This document shows positions 1-7,024 of a DNA stretch of 47,634 nt, one piece after another. The notes beneath the pieces are model-generated. The model searched no databases. It was not told where the DNA came from and worked only from the letters and a program-made list of their open reading frames with translations. The DNA comes from JBIOJB01 sp044450465. GTDB taxonomy: Bacteria; Chloroflexota; Dormibacteria; Dormibacterales; Dormibacteraceae. Location: positions 1 to 47,634 of the forward strand of contig JBIOJB010000005.1 in assembly GCA_044450465.1 (NCBI GenBank). The letters are read 5' to 3'. Each line of letters opens with the position of its first letter. Position 1 is the first letter of the stretch. Position numbers and translations under genes: made by a program.

Positions 1-126
1 GTCTTCCGGTTCAACCGCCGGCGCACGCCCATGGCTGCCTTTCAGACCCTGCTCGGCCTCGGCAGCCGCCTAGCTCCAACCACTTATGAAGAGGTCCGAG
101 ACCCAAACCTGGCCTTGCGGAGCTAA
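1..126 (+). mobile_element. 3' end of an IS1595/ISXO2-type transposase (partial, cut by window edge)
   Basis: Frame 1 is open from the first base to TAA at 124-126 and encodes about 41 residues beginning V-F-R-F-N-R-R-R. The FRFNRRR signature followed by a short 'F..LL' segment is typical of the C-terminal end of ISXO2-like (DDE_Tnp_IS1595) transposases; the catalytic part would lie outside the window to the left. Only the tail is visible, so whether the element is intact cannot be told. The right terminal inverted repeat should lie within the next ~100-300 bases, where degenerate repeats occur. Identification rests on the short motif. Confidence 0.6.
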
Positions 127-260
127 CCGGATAGGCAGAAGGCTGCATTATCGATAGCAATGCCCGGCTCGGTTCAGCTGGCGGTAAGTCGAGTCCGATG
201 ACTTTGACGACGCGCGAACCCGACGCCTAGAGCTTCGCGCCTGTCGTCAACGGGAGGCTG

Positions 261-278
261 GCTGGTCCAGAGCCAACT
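261..278 (+). repeat. 18-bp direct repeat, copy 1 (GCTGGTCCAGAGCCAACT)
   Basis: Matches 6261-6278 at 17 of 18 positions (GCTGGTCCGGAGCCAACT), same orientation. Two degenerate neighbours follow at 279-297 and 344-360. Could be the remains of a mobile element end or a small dispersed repeat. Confidence 0.5.
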
Positions 279-297
279 AGTCCGGAGCCAATTCCGG
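279..297 (+). repeat. Degenerate copy of the GTCCGGAGCCAA repeat
   Basis: AGTCCGGAGCCAATTCCGG follows directly on the copy at 261-278 and shares the GTCCRGAGCCAA core. It also carries a short imperfect inverted repeat (CCGGA...TTCCGG). A third, weaker copy (GGCCGGAGCCATTTCCG) lies at 344-360. Confidence 0.4.
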
Positions 298-406
298 ATG
301 TTGATTCGGTTGAAGCACTATGAGAGAGCTTCGGCTGAGCACCGGCCGGAGCCATTTCCGAGCGAACGAGCCCTTGTTATCGCAGTGCGGACGAGCTGGA
401 GCTGCT

Positions 407-733
407 CTAGCTCAATGACGTCTGAGGCACGCGGCTACCACGTGCCGTGAGGTGACCGAATTGCGAAACGGTTACCCAACCCGTCGAGGACTCCGGCATA
501 GTCGTCGGGGCAGGCTCACCAAGCATCTTCCACGCATCGTGGTAGGCCTCGAGCAGGGCTTTAATAGCCGCCGGGAGCTGATCGGGTCCCGCCTGAGCAG
601 CCATAGCGTGGGCGGTCAGATAGCGCTTGAGCATCCGACGGTGTTCGCGTAACTCGTGCACGAGCGTGGCCAACCTGACGTTGTAGTCGTGCCCGGCCTC
701 GAATTCAAGTCGTTCGAGCTCTTCCTCGTCCAT
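407..733 (-). CDS. Small hypothetical protein (108 aa)
   Basis: An acidic N-terminus (M-D-E-E-E-L-E-R-L) is followed by a likely helical stretch rich in Leu, His, Arg and Glu and a looser C-terminal tail. I chose the ATG at 733 because a GGGAGG ribosome binding site lies seven bases upstream; the longer open frame to 814 has no such site. I do not recognise a family. The helical pattern in residues 1-70 could be a small coiled coil or helical bundle. It stands alone, downstream of a transposase fragment and in a gene-poor region, so it may be an accessory gene. It could also be a spurious call, although the start site is convincing. Confidence 0.45.
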   Translation of the reverse strand: MDEEELERLEFEAGHDYNVRLATLVHELREHRRMLKRYLTAHAMAAQAGPDQLPAAIKALLEAYHDAWKMLGEPAPTTMPESSTGWVTVSQFGHLTARGSRVPQTSLS

Positions 734-1447
734 TGTGGGCCTCCCAAGAGAAAGTGACCCCAACGAGCCGGTCTTGGGCTCCGAACCAGTCCTAGAAGCT
801 GTGCCAGCTCCCACGCATCCGTGCCCTTGGGGCTTGAAATCAAGCTAGCTGCCCTTGTCGACTCCAATAGAGTCTTTCGGCCCCTCTCGTCCGGGATCTG
901 TCTGCTGACACGCAGTCCTGACTGCAATCGACGCTCGGCAATGTCCGGCCAGCCGTCCCGTGCGTGTTTCGAAAATGATTTGGCCACGTCTTGCGAGGGT
1001 CCTTGACTGTCAGTTCGTACAGCAACGCCGGCGCCAAACCGTGCTGACCGATAGTGCTCGGTGCTACTCAGCGAATTCATTCCGCCGCTGTTGAATTGAC
1101 GGTGGCGATCGCCGGCCACGTCTTGCGGGCGCTATCGGCGGACTTTATCCCTACTTGCGGTCGCGATAGTCGCGCTGGCTCCCCACTCCCCGCTCCCTGT
1201 GCGGGCGGCCGACGCTTGCGGACGTCGAACCGCGACCGTTGCGTCAAATCGTGGCGCCAGCAGTGCGGCTGGATGTTGATCGCGGTGACTTCGGCGCCGG
1301 TCTGGCTGGAAGATGCCGCCCGAGCACTGTGACCGGCGACCCAGATGGCTCCGAGCAGAATCCCAGCAATCTCACAGCGCGCTCTGAGACAACAACGGGA
1401 ACATCGACCAAAGATGTTGATCCAGCAACTCATGCCTTCGACGGCTA
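734..1447. other. Gene-free stretch upstream of the GT87-like gene
   Basis: The open frames here are short, overlap one another on both strands and have neither start sites nor recognisable domains. A 14-bp direct repeat, GGCCACGTCTTGCG, occurs at 982-995 and 1114-1127. The segment near 1053-1077 (TGCTCGGTG...AGCGAATT) resembles one near 10538-10563. This looks like decayed or intergenic accessory DNA. Confidence 0.4.
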
Positions 1448-2752
1448 ATGCCCGGTGTGATATCGGCGGCTGCCACCGCTCCGCCTGTCCTCCCGACAAA
1501 TGGTGCCCTTAGGAATCAGTTTCGATTGGTAATGCCAATATCGCGGGCCCCGACGCCCGTGGCCTCCTGGAAGTTGACCGTCGACGGGCGGCGCATACGC
1601 CATTTCTGGCTACTCTCGGCGCTCCGGCCTCTCTGGGTCAGCCTCCTCATCGCTTCAGTGTTGTTGAACATTGCCGTCTACCTCACCTACGTCGCGGCTC
1701 GCTGGAGCAACAACGACTTCCGGCTCTACTACGCGGGCGCCGAAGTCGGGCTGCGGTACGGCTGGTCACACATCTACGACGCGAACCTCCATCAGGTGGC
1801 CGTTGCCGCGCTGCGGCCCGTGGGTCAGTGGTACCCCCTGCTGACTCCAGCGCCGATCGCGTGGCTGGTGGCACCTTTGACTTTGATCGGATACCACGCT
1901 GCGTACTGGACCTGGGTGGCGATCAGTCTTATCGCCCTCGGTCTAGCGGCTTGGTATGCGAGACCGCGGCAATACTCGGCCGCTCTCTACTTCGTCTGGT
2001 GGGCTGCGCTCGGCGCACTCTGGTTCTCCGCTTATGAGGGCCAGGTCACGATCTTGATGGCGGCGGCATTGCTGGCCGGTTGGCGATTGCTCGAGACACG
2101 GCGGGACATCCTTGGCGGAGTAGTGCTCGCAGCGACACTCTTCAAGCCACACCTGGTCCTGCTGCTCCCGGTTGCGCTCCTTGTGGCGGGCCGCTATCGA
2201 GCTGCAGCTAGCTTCGCGGCGGTGGCTGGGGCAGCAGCTCTCGGAATGCTGGTGACTTTGCATCCGGACGGGATCCAAAGCTACGCATCGATGCTGCTCG
2301 CGCCCGAGGCCGCAGGCAACACGGCCGATACCTTGCGCTCGGCACTCGCTGGTGGCCCTGCCGTGCTCGCGATTCAGGCCTGTGCTGTCATCGCAGTGAT
2401 CACGGTTGCGGTCCGCTGTCGCCGCACCAACACTGTCTGGCCGGTTGTGGTTTCTGCTGTCATGGGCTCATTCCTGCTTGCAACGTACTGGCATCCGCAA
2501 GACTACCTGGTGCTTGATGCAGCGGCCGCCATCATCCTGGCGGCCACCTCTACCGAAGCCGGCGTTCTGGTCGCAGCGGCCATTGCGCTCGTATCGATAC
2601 CAGTCACTCCGCTCACGTCACGTCAAACGATCCTGGCTTGGCTCGTGATCACGATTCTCGTTCTCGCATCGATGGGCATTGGAGTCGTCAAGCGGCGCGG
2701 CCTGCTGCGTCCAACCATGACGGCTCCATTCCCAAGTCGGTCCACGACCTGA
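1448..2752 (+). CDS. GT87-like integral membrane glycosyltransferase (DUF2029 family)
   Basis: The protein has about ten hydrophobic segments and, after the first, the sequence N-N-D-F-R-L-Y-Y-A-G-A (Asp at residue 90) followed by H-I-Y-D and a Y-P-x-L-T-P-x-P motif. This is the pattern of the GT-C fold mannosyltransferases of family GT87, which use a polyprenyl-phosphate sugar donor on the outer face of the membrane, with an Asp in the first extracellular loop thought to be catalytic. The start is uncertain: the first codon is ATG at 1448, but an in-frame ATG at 1532 gives a more natural short cytoplasmic N-terminus. It is a single gene, ending 22 bases before the convergent FMN-binding gene. 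The substrate cannot be inferred; no other cell-envelope genes are adjacent. Confidence 0.7.
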   Translation: MPGVISAAATAPPVLPTNGALRNQFRLVMPISRAPTPVASWKLTVDGRRIRHFWLLSALRPLWVSLLIASVLLNIAVYLTYVAARWSNNDFRLYYAGAEVGLRYGWSHIYDANLHQVAVAALRPVGQWYPLLTPAPIAWLVAPLTLIGYHAAYWTWVAISLIALGLAAWYARPRQYSAALYFVWWAALGALWFSAYEGQVTILMAAALLAGWRLLETRRDILGGVVLAATLFKPHLVLLLPVALLVAGRYRAAASFAAVAGAAALGMLVTLHPDGIQSYASMLLAPEAAGNTADTLRSALAGGPAVLAIQACAVIAVITVAVRCRRTNTVWPVVVSAVMGSFLLATYWHPQDYLVLDAAAAIILAATSTEAGVLVAAAIALVSIPVTPLTSRQTILAWLVITILVLASMGIGVVKRRGLLRPTMTAPFPSRSTT

Positions 2753-2774
2753 GCCTCGCTGTCGCGTAAAGCCA

Positions 2775-3284
2775 TCAGCCCATGTGAGCCTGCTGCAAGG
2801 CCGACTCGAGGGATTGTGCGTATGACTCGCTGGTGTAGGTAGCTCCGCTGATGATGTCGATTTGGGCGCTCTGTGCCTTTAAAGCCTCCGATCGCAGCCA
2901 CGGGCCGACCTGCTGGCTGATGTAGGCGGACGTGGCTCGGTCGCTTGGCAGTTGCAGAGCCTGCACGTCCGTTATGCGACCGTTGGTGATCACGATGCGG
3001 ACTTGAACATCACCAAAGCGGTTGGGAACGTCCGAGCCGGTAAAGGTGCCGCTCAGCGCCGTGGCCGGGGAGGGTGACGGGGAAGGTGATGAAGTCAGCG
3101 CTGGTGTTGCCGAAGGTTCGGTTGGCGATGGCGACGCCGATGCCGATGGACTGGCAGGGTTGGCGGAGCCCTGACTTGGAGAAATCGGGGCGAGCCCAGT
3201 TAACTGATGCGGCGTGACCCTGTAGTTGAGGAGCCAGGCGACTCCAACGACGGTCGCACCGGCTACGATGGCGGCCCTCTTCAT
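2775..3284 (-). CDS. Membrane-anchored FMN-binding domain protein (ApbE flavinylation target)
   Basis: The 169-residue protein has one N-terminal membrane anchor (residues 4-20, preceded by M-K-R, so the rest should face outside), a flexible Ser/Pro/Ala linker (about 38-76) and a C-terminal FMN_bind domain. The acceptor motif D-I-I-S-G-A-T ends at Thr149, the residue to which ApbE enzymes attach FMN through a phosphoester bond in this family. The ATG at 3284 overlaps the stop of the upstream reductase gene (ATGA), implying translational coupling; the longer open frame to 3380 runs into the reductase and is not credible. I infer that it accepts electrons from the coupled reductase and passes them to an extracytoplasmic partner. 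Confidence 0.85.
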   Translation of the reverse strand: MKRAAIVAGATVVGVAWLLNYRVTPHQLTGLAPISPSQGSANPASPSASASPSPTEPSATPALTSSPSPSPSPATALSGTFTGSDVPNRFGDVQVRIVITNGRITDVQALQLPSDRATSAYISQQVGPWLRSEALKAQSAQIDIISGATYTSESYAQSLESALQQAHMG

Positions 3285-4717
3285 TGCAAGCGGAATACCT
3301 CCGTTCGAATTTGGTCGGGCGGCACACCAAGTGCTTCGAGGGATCGGCGGACGACGGCCGTCATGCCCAGAGGTCCACATACATAGACAACGCGATCAAG
3401 AATGTCGGGTACCAGGCCGGCGAGGCTGGCGGGCGAGAACCAAGCCTCGCGACTTCGCCGGCTGCCACCCGCTTGAGTGATCAGGTAGTCAACGCGCACC
3501 GGATTCTCCAGGGATGAGAGCGCCTCCAGCTCCCTCTTGAAGACCAGGTCACCTTCACTGTGCGCCCGATACAAAACGCGCACATCGAACCCATCTGTCG
3601 CCATCTCCTCCGCCAAAGGCCTGATCGGGGTGATTCCGATCCCGCCGGCAATAAGCAAGACCTTCGGATTGCTTGGCCGTTCGATGAACTTTCCGAAAGG
3701 GCCGTCGACGAGGATCGGGGTGCCTGGCTTCAGGGAATGGATGTCGCCCGTGAAGTCTCCGATGTTTTTTACCGTGATCCGCAACCGCCGTCCATCGGGG
3801 ATCGCCGAAATAGAGAACGGATGGGCTTGCCACCAGCGTCGGCGGTCCACGAAGCGCCAGATGGCGAACTGGCCGGCCTCGGCCTGGAACTGATCAAGGT
3901 CACGACCGGTGATGTAGATCGATATGACGCCACGCGCCTCCCTTTCGATTCGCTGTACATGGAAGCGGTGGTGCGAGTACATCGCGAGCGGTCCACCCAC
4001 CCGGTACACGAGAAGGGAGCCTCCGACCAGGACGTAAAGCGCGCACCAGTACAGCACGAATGCCGGATTTCCAGCGAAGTCGACACCGGTCGCCAACTGG
4101 TGGCTGAAAGCGAGCACCACCGCCAGGTAGGCGTAGAGATGGACGAAGTACCAGGTTTCATACGCGAGGTGGCGTCGTGCAATTGCGACCGACACGAGGA
4201 TGACGGCGACAAAGAGTCCAAGCGCGACGATGGCGGCGAGCAGGCCTTGGTAGCTGCTGATGAAGTCAGCCAGCTGGCCCGCAACGTCCTTGCCGTCGCC
4301 CAGCTGGTAGCCAAGGGTCTGAAAGACTCCGTGACCGATGAGCAGGCCAATAGCCAGGTAGCCGTTCCACTTGTGAAACACTGCCAAGCGCTCGAGGCCG
4401 AAAGTGCGCTCCAGCCACGGCAGCCGGGCCATGAACAGGAGCTGCCACAGCACCAGGTAGGTACCGAGCAAACCCGTCACCCGGCCGATGCCGTTGAAGA
4501 AGTCGGATGCGTTGCGGGCGATCTCGAAGCCTGAGCTAGACCACCAAAAACCAAGAATCACGACTACGTTTACGACCAAGGCGGCGTAGACCAAATCGGG
4601 CCCTGCCCACGCCGAACGGGCTTGCCGCGGCGCGAATTCAGTCTCGGTCGAGGTGGCCACCAGCCTCACGCTGAGGACCAAGGCTAGCCCGCATTCCTGG
4701 GAGATCCATTGGAGCAC
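3281..4717 (-). CDS. Ferric-reductase-like transmembrane FAD/NAD(P)H oxidoreductase
   Basis: The N-terminal half (about residues 40-265) has six membrane segments with paired histidines (H-K-W-N-G-Y...G-H-G and V-H-L...S-H-Q), the layout of the ferric reductase/NOX heme-b domain. The C-terminal half is a ferredoxin-NADP reductase module with the FAD motif H-P-F-S-I-S, the nucleotide-binding G-G-I-G-I-T-P and the C-terminal V-C-G-P-L-G-M. It should oxidise cytosolic NAD(P)H and move electrons through FAD and heme across the membrane. The start is a GTG at 4717; no in-frame ATG exists near the N-terminus, so the first ~20 residues are uncertain. It is translationally coupled to the FMN-binding protein and lies near an apbE gene, suggesting a flavin-based electron export chain rather than iron reduction as such. 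Confidence 0.85.
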   Translation of the reverse strand: MLQWISQECGLALVLSVRLVATSTETEFAPRQARSAWAGPDLVYAALVVNVVVILGFWWSSSGFEIARNASDFFNGIGRVTGLLGTYLVLWQLLFMARLPWLERTFGLERLAVFHKWNGYLAIGLLIGHGVFQTLGYQLGDGKDVAGQLADFISSYQGLLAAIVALGLFVAVILVSVAIARRHLAYETWYFVHLYAYLAVVLAFSHQLATGVDFAGNPAFVLYWCALYVLVGGSLLVYRVGGPLAMYSHHRFHVQRIEREARGVISIYITGRDLDQFQAEAGQFAIWRFVDRRRWWQAHPFSISAIPDGRRLRITVKNIGDFTGDIHSLKPGTPILVDGPFGKFIERPSNPKVLLIAGGIGITPIRPLAEEMATDGFDVRVLYRAHSEGDLVFKRELEALSSLENPVRVDYLITQAGGSRRSREAWFSPASLAGLVPDILDRVVYVCGPLGMTAVVRRSLEALGVPPDQIRTEVFRLQ

Positions 4718-4781
4718 TCGACATGGACTTCCAATCTGTCTCTAAGCCGCACTCCCTAAGATCGAGGCCGTACCTCACCGA

Positions 4782-5387
4782 TTGATAGAAATCAACGGCT
4801 CATTTCCGGAACCCTCCCAGTCCGGCGTGACGGCGAATCAACGTCTGACGGCGCTCACCGGCGGTCTGCTATTCGTTCTCCTGGCGGTCATGGGAATTAC
4901 CGTTCTCAGCGTCCGGCGGCTTCTTCCTCTGCATCTCCTGCTTGGCTTTCTCCTGATTCCTCCGTTGGCCCTAAAAATGGCTTCGACCGGCTACCGGTTC
5001 GGGCGCTACTACACCGGCGATCCCAAGTACCGACGTGCTGGGCCGCCGCAGATGCTTATGCGCTTGATGGCGCCGATCGTCGTGGTATCGACGTTGACCG
5101 TCTTCGCCACAGGCGTCGAGCTCTGGCTCTACGGTCTGCGCTTCGGCAGCATTTGGATCGAAGCTCACAAACTGAGCTTTCTGATCTGGCTGCCGGCCAT
5201 GGCCGTTCACGTCCTGGGCCATCTGAAGCTGACCAGCCAAGCGACCACCGCCGAATTGTCACCCGTGCGGTCGCAAGGCGCGATCACGCGGCGATCGCTC
5301 GTGATCGGGAGCCTCGTCGTCGGCCTCGCGTTGGCGGCTGCCAGCCTGACCTACGCCAGCCCGTTCATCTTCTTCAGTGACGGTTAG
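4782..5387 (+). CDS. Five-helix membrane protein with possible heme-ligand histidines
   Basis: The 201-residue protein has about five membrane segments. Histidines sit inside or at the edge of several (P-L-H-L-L-L-G near 51, E-A-H-K-L, and A-V-H-V-L-G-H-L), the arrangement seen in small b-type cytochromes such as the cytochrome b561 and DUF4405 groups. The last segment (about 170-192) is followed by a short tail. The start is a TTG at 4782; a GTG at 4827 is an alternative. It is divergent from the reductase (64 bases apart) and followed within 9 bases by apbE. I infer a quinone- or heme-linked partner of the flavin electron-transfer module; this is a weak functional call, but the membrane topology is clear. 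Confidence 0.6.
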   Translation: MIEINGSFPEPSQSGVTANQRLTALTGGLLFVLLAVMGITVLSVRRLLPLHLLLGFLLIPPLALKMASTGYRFGRYYTGDPKYRRAGPPQMLMRLMAPIVVVSTLTVFATGVELWLYGLRFGSIWIEAHKLSFLIWLPAMAVHVLGHLKLTSQATTAELSPVRSQGAITRRSLVIGSLVVGLALAAASLTYASPFIFFSDG

Positions 5388-5396
5388 CGAGTCGCC

Positions 5397-6176
5397 ATGA
5401 CCTCTACACTCGACGGGCCGTTCGCTTTGCGACGCGTTGCGGAGGTGATGGGGATGCCGGTTACCGTACATGTGGTCGACGACGACGCCCACGATGAAGC
5501 CGCTGACGCGGTCTTCGCTGACTTCAATCTGCTTGACCGAACTTTCAGCCCTTACATCCGCGAGAGCGCGGTGAGCCGGATCAACCGAGGAGAGCTCCGA
5601 TTGGAGGACGCCGGACGGTTGGTGGACCACGCGGTCGATCTCTGCCGTCTCTACGAACGTGCGACGGATGGCTATTTCTCGCCGTCGATCGATGGCCGTT
5701 TCGACCCATCTGGGCTGGTCAAGGGCTGGGCGATTGATCGCGCCTGTTCAATTCTCGATGGCTATGGCTACAAGAACTACTTCGTTGACGCCGGCGGCGA
5801 TGTTCAGACGCGCGGTCGAAACGCCAATGGCCGCGCTTGGCGGATCGGTATAAGACACCCAATCGAGCGAGCCACGGTCGCGAGGGTGGTATTGGCCAGT
5901 GGTTTGGCTGTCGCCACGTCGGGCACGTATGAGAAAGGTGAACATATCGTCGATCCGCACACAGGCAAGCCAGCCAATACGTGGCTCAGCTTTACCGTGG
6001 TTGGGCCCGACATCCTGCACGCGGACGTCTATGCGACGGCCGGTTGTGCCATGGGAGCGCCCGGACTGGGACTCGTGTCGCGCTCCGCGGGATATGAGGC
6101 ATATGCCATCGACCACCAGCTTCGCGCCACCTATACCGCGGGATTCGATGCATTGTGCGAGACAGTTGTGGCCTAA
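5397..6176 (+). CDS. apbE: FAD:protein FMN transferase (ApbE)
   Basis: The 259-residue protein follows the ApbE pattern: M-G-M-P-V-T near the N-terminus, F-S-P-Y, then D-P-S-G-L-V-K-G-W-A-I-D, the V-D-A-G-G-D-V motif and the C-terminal A-T-S-G-T-Y-E-K...H-I-V-D-P-H-T-G-K-P and the D-V-Y-A-T-A segment. The enzyme transfers the FMN part of FAD to Thr/Ser in S-G-A-T motifs, which occurs in the FMN-binding protein encoded at 2775-3284. No signal peptide or lipobox is seen at the N-terminus, unlike many bacterial ApbE lipoproteins, so modification may take place in the cytoplasm before export. It starts with ATG nine bases after the membrane protein gene and probably shares its transcript. Confidence 0.9.
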   Translation: MTSTLDGPFALRRVAEVMGMPVTVHVVDDDAHDEAADAVFADFNLLDRTFSPYIRESAVSRINRGELRLEDAGRLVDHAVDLCRLYERATDGYFSPSIDGRFDPSGLVKGWAIDRACSILDGYGYKNYFVDAGGDVQTRGRNANGRAWRIGIRHPIERATVARVVLASGLAVATSGTYEKGEHIVDPHTGKPANTWLSFTVVGPDILHADVYATAGCAMGAPGLGLVSRSAGYEAYAIDHQLRATYTAGFDALCETVVA

Positions 6177-6260
6177 CTTCGCGAGAGCCAGACTGCGTCG
6201 AGTCCTGGTGATTTCGGGTGCATCGTCATACAGCGTCACAAGGCTTGCTAGCGATCGCTT

Positions 6261-6278
6261 GCTGGTCCGGAGCCAACT
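6261..6278 (+). repeat. 18-bp direct repeat, copy 2 (GCTGGTCCGGAGCCAACT)
   Basis: One mismatch to 261-278, same orientation, in the intergenic region between apbE and the sigma factor gene. The two copies bracket the glycosyltransferase and the flavin redox module. Confidence 0.5.
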
Positions 6279-6406
6279 CCCCGTTCAAATCGAGCTCGTC
6301 GGCTGAGCAGGCGATCGGGTCTTGAAGCGATCGTCCTGCGACGCGTCGACCGGGGATTTCTGAACCACAGGCAGAGCGCTCCTGTCGGCACGATCATGTT
6401 GCCACC

Positions 6407-7024
6407 GTGAGCCGACCGTCGGGGCGACCGTTAGGTTTTCCTGCTCCAGACCGTATATATGGCGTGGAAGACGTCGCCACGGCGTTGTCGGCAGATACAC
6501 CGGTAAGGACCGCCACGTCGGCTCCTTTGACCGCCGACGTTCTGTGCGAGGTCTATGCCCAGCGAGTATTCAAGTTTGCGCAACTGGTCTCAGCAGATTC
6601 GGCGACCGCTGAAGACCTCGCCCAGGATGCCCTCGAGCGTGCGATCAGAGGGATCAAGTCCTTTGATCCCACAAGGGGTGAGGTCGAGAGCTGGCTGTGG
6701 CGCATCGTGGTCAATGCAGGCCGGGATGCCGGCAGGATCGCGGGACGACAGCGTCTTGTTTTCGAGCTGCTGGTGGATCGGTGGGCGGTGGACGAAAGAG
6801 TCGCCGACATCGGCGACCAGCTCAGGACTGAAGAGGTCTTAAGAGCCGTCCGAGCACTTTCACCGCGTCATCGCGCAGTCGTCGCGCTGCGATATGGGGC
6901 TGATCTGAGCTACCGGGACGTTGGGAGGGCGCTCGGAATCTCAGAGGCCGCCGCGCTGATGACCAGTAGACGAGCGCTAGCCAATGTCCGAAACCACCTG
7001 TCCCAAGAGGTTCCAACGCAATGA
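6407..7024 (+). CDS. ECF-type sigma-70 family RNA polymerase sigma factor
   Basis: After about 45 poorly conserved residues, region 2 is recognisable (A-E-D-L-A-Q-D-A-L-E-R-A-I-R...F-D-P-T-R-G...W-L-W-R-I-V-V-N), followed by a linker and region 4 with its helix-turn-helix (L-S-P-R-H-R-A-V-V-A-L-R-Y...S-Y-R-D-V-G-R-A-L-G-I-S-E-A-A). These are the two domains of extracytoplasmic-function sigma factors. The start is a GTG at 6407; the true start may lie further in. The stop overlaps the next start as ATGA, so the propeller protein is translated in step. Such coupling usually joins a sigma factor to its membrane regulator. Target promoters are not known. Confidence 0.85.
   Translation: MSRPSGRPLGFPAPDRIYGVEDVATALSADTPVRTATSAPLTADVLCEVYAQRVFKFAQLVSADSATAEDLAQDALERAIRGIKSFDPTRGEVESWLWRIVVNAGRDAGRIAGRQRLVFELLVDRWAVDERVADIGDQLRTEEVLRAVRALSPRHRAVVALRYGADLSYRDVGRALGISEAAALMTSRRALANVRNHLSQEVPTQ

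Larger units (their letters stand above)
127..406. other. Gene-free stretch between the transposase end and a small hypothetical gene
   Basis: I see no coding region here. It contains three related short motifs (264-278, 279-297 and 344-360) of the form GGTCCRGAGCCAAYT or a degenerate version, possibly part of an insertion-sequence end. No promoter or terminator could be called with confidence. Confidence 0.4.

Noticed and set aside
3560..4534. 324-residue open frame on the plus strand
   Set aside because: It lies wholly opposite the ferric-reductase-like gene, has no domain pattern and is rich in Glu/Arg/Gln, as expected from reading membrane-protein DNA backwards.
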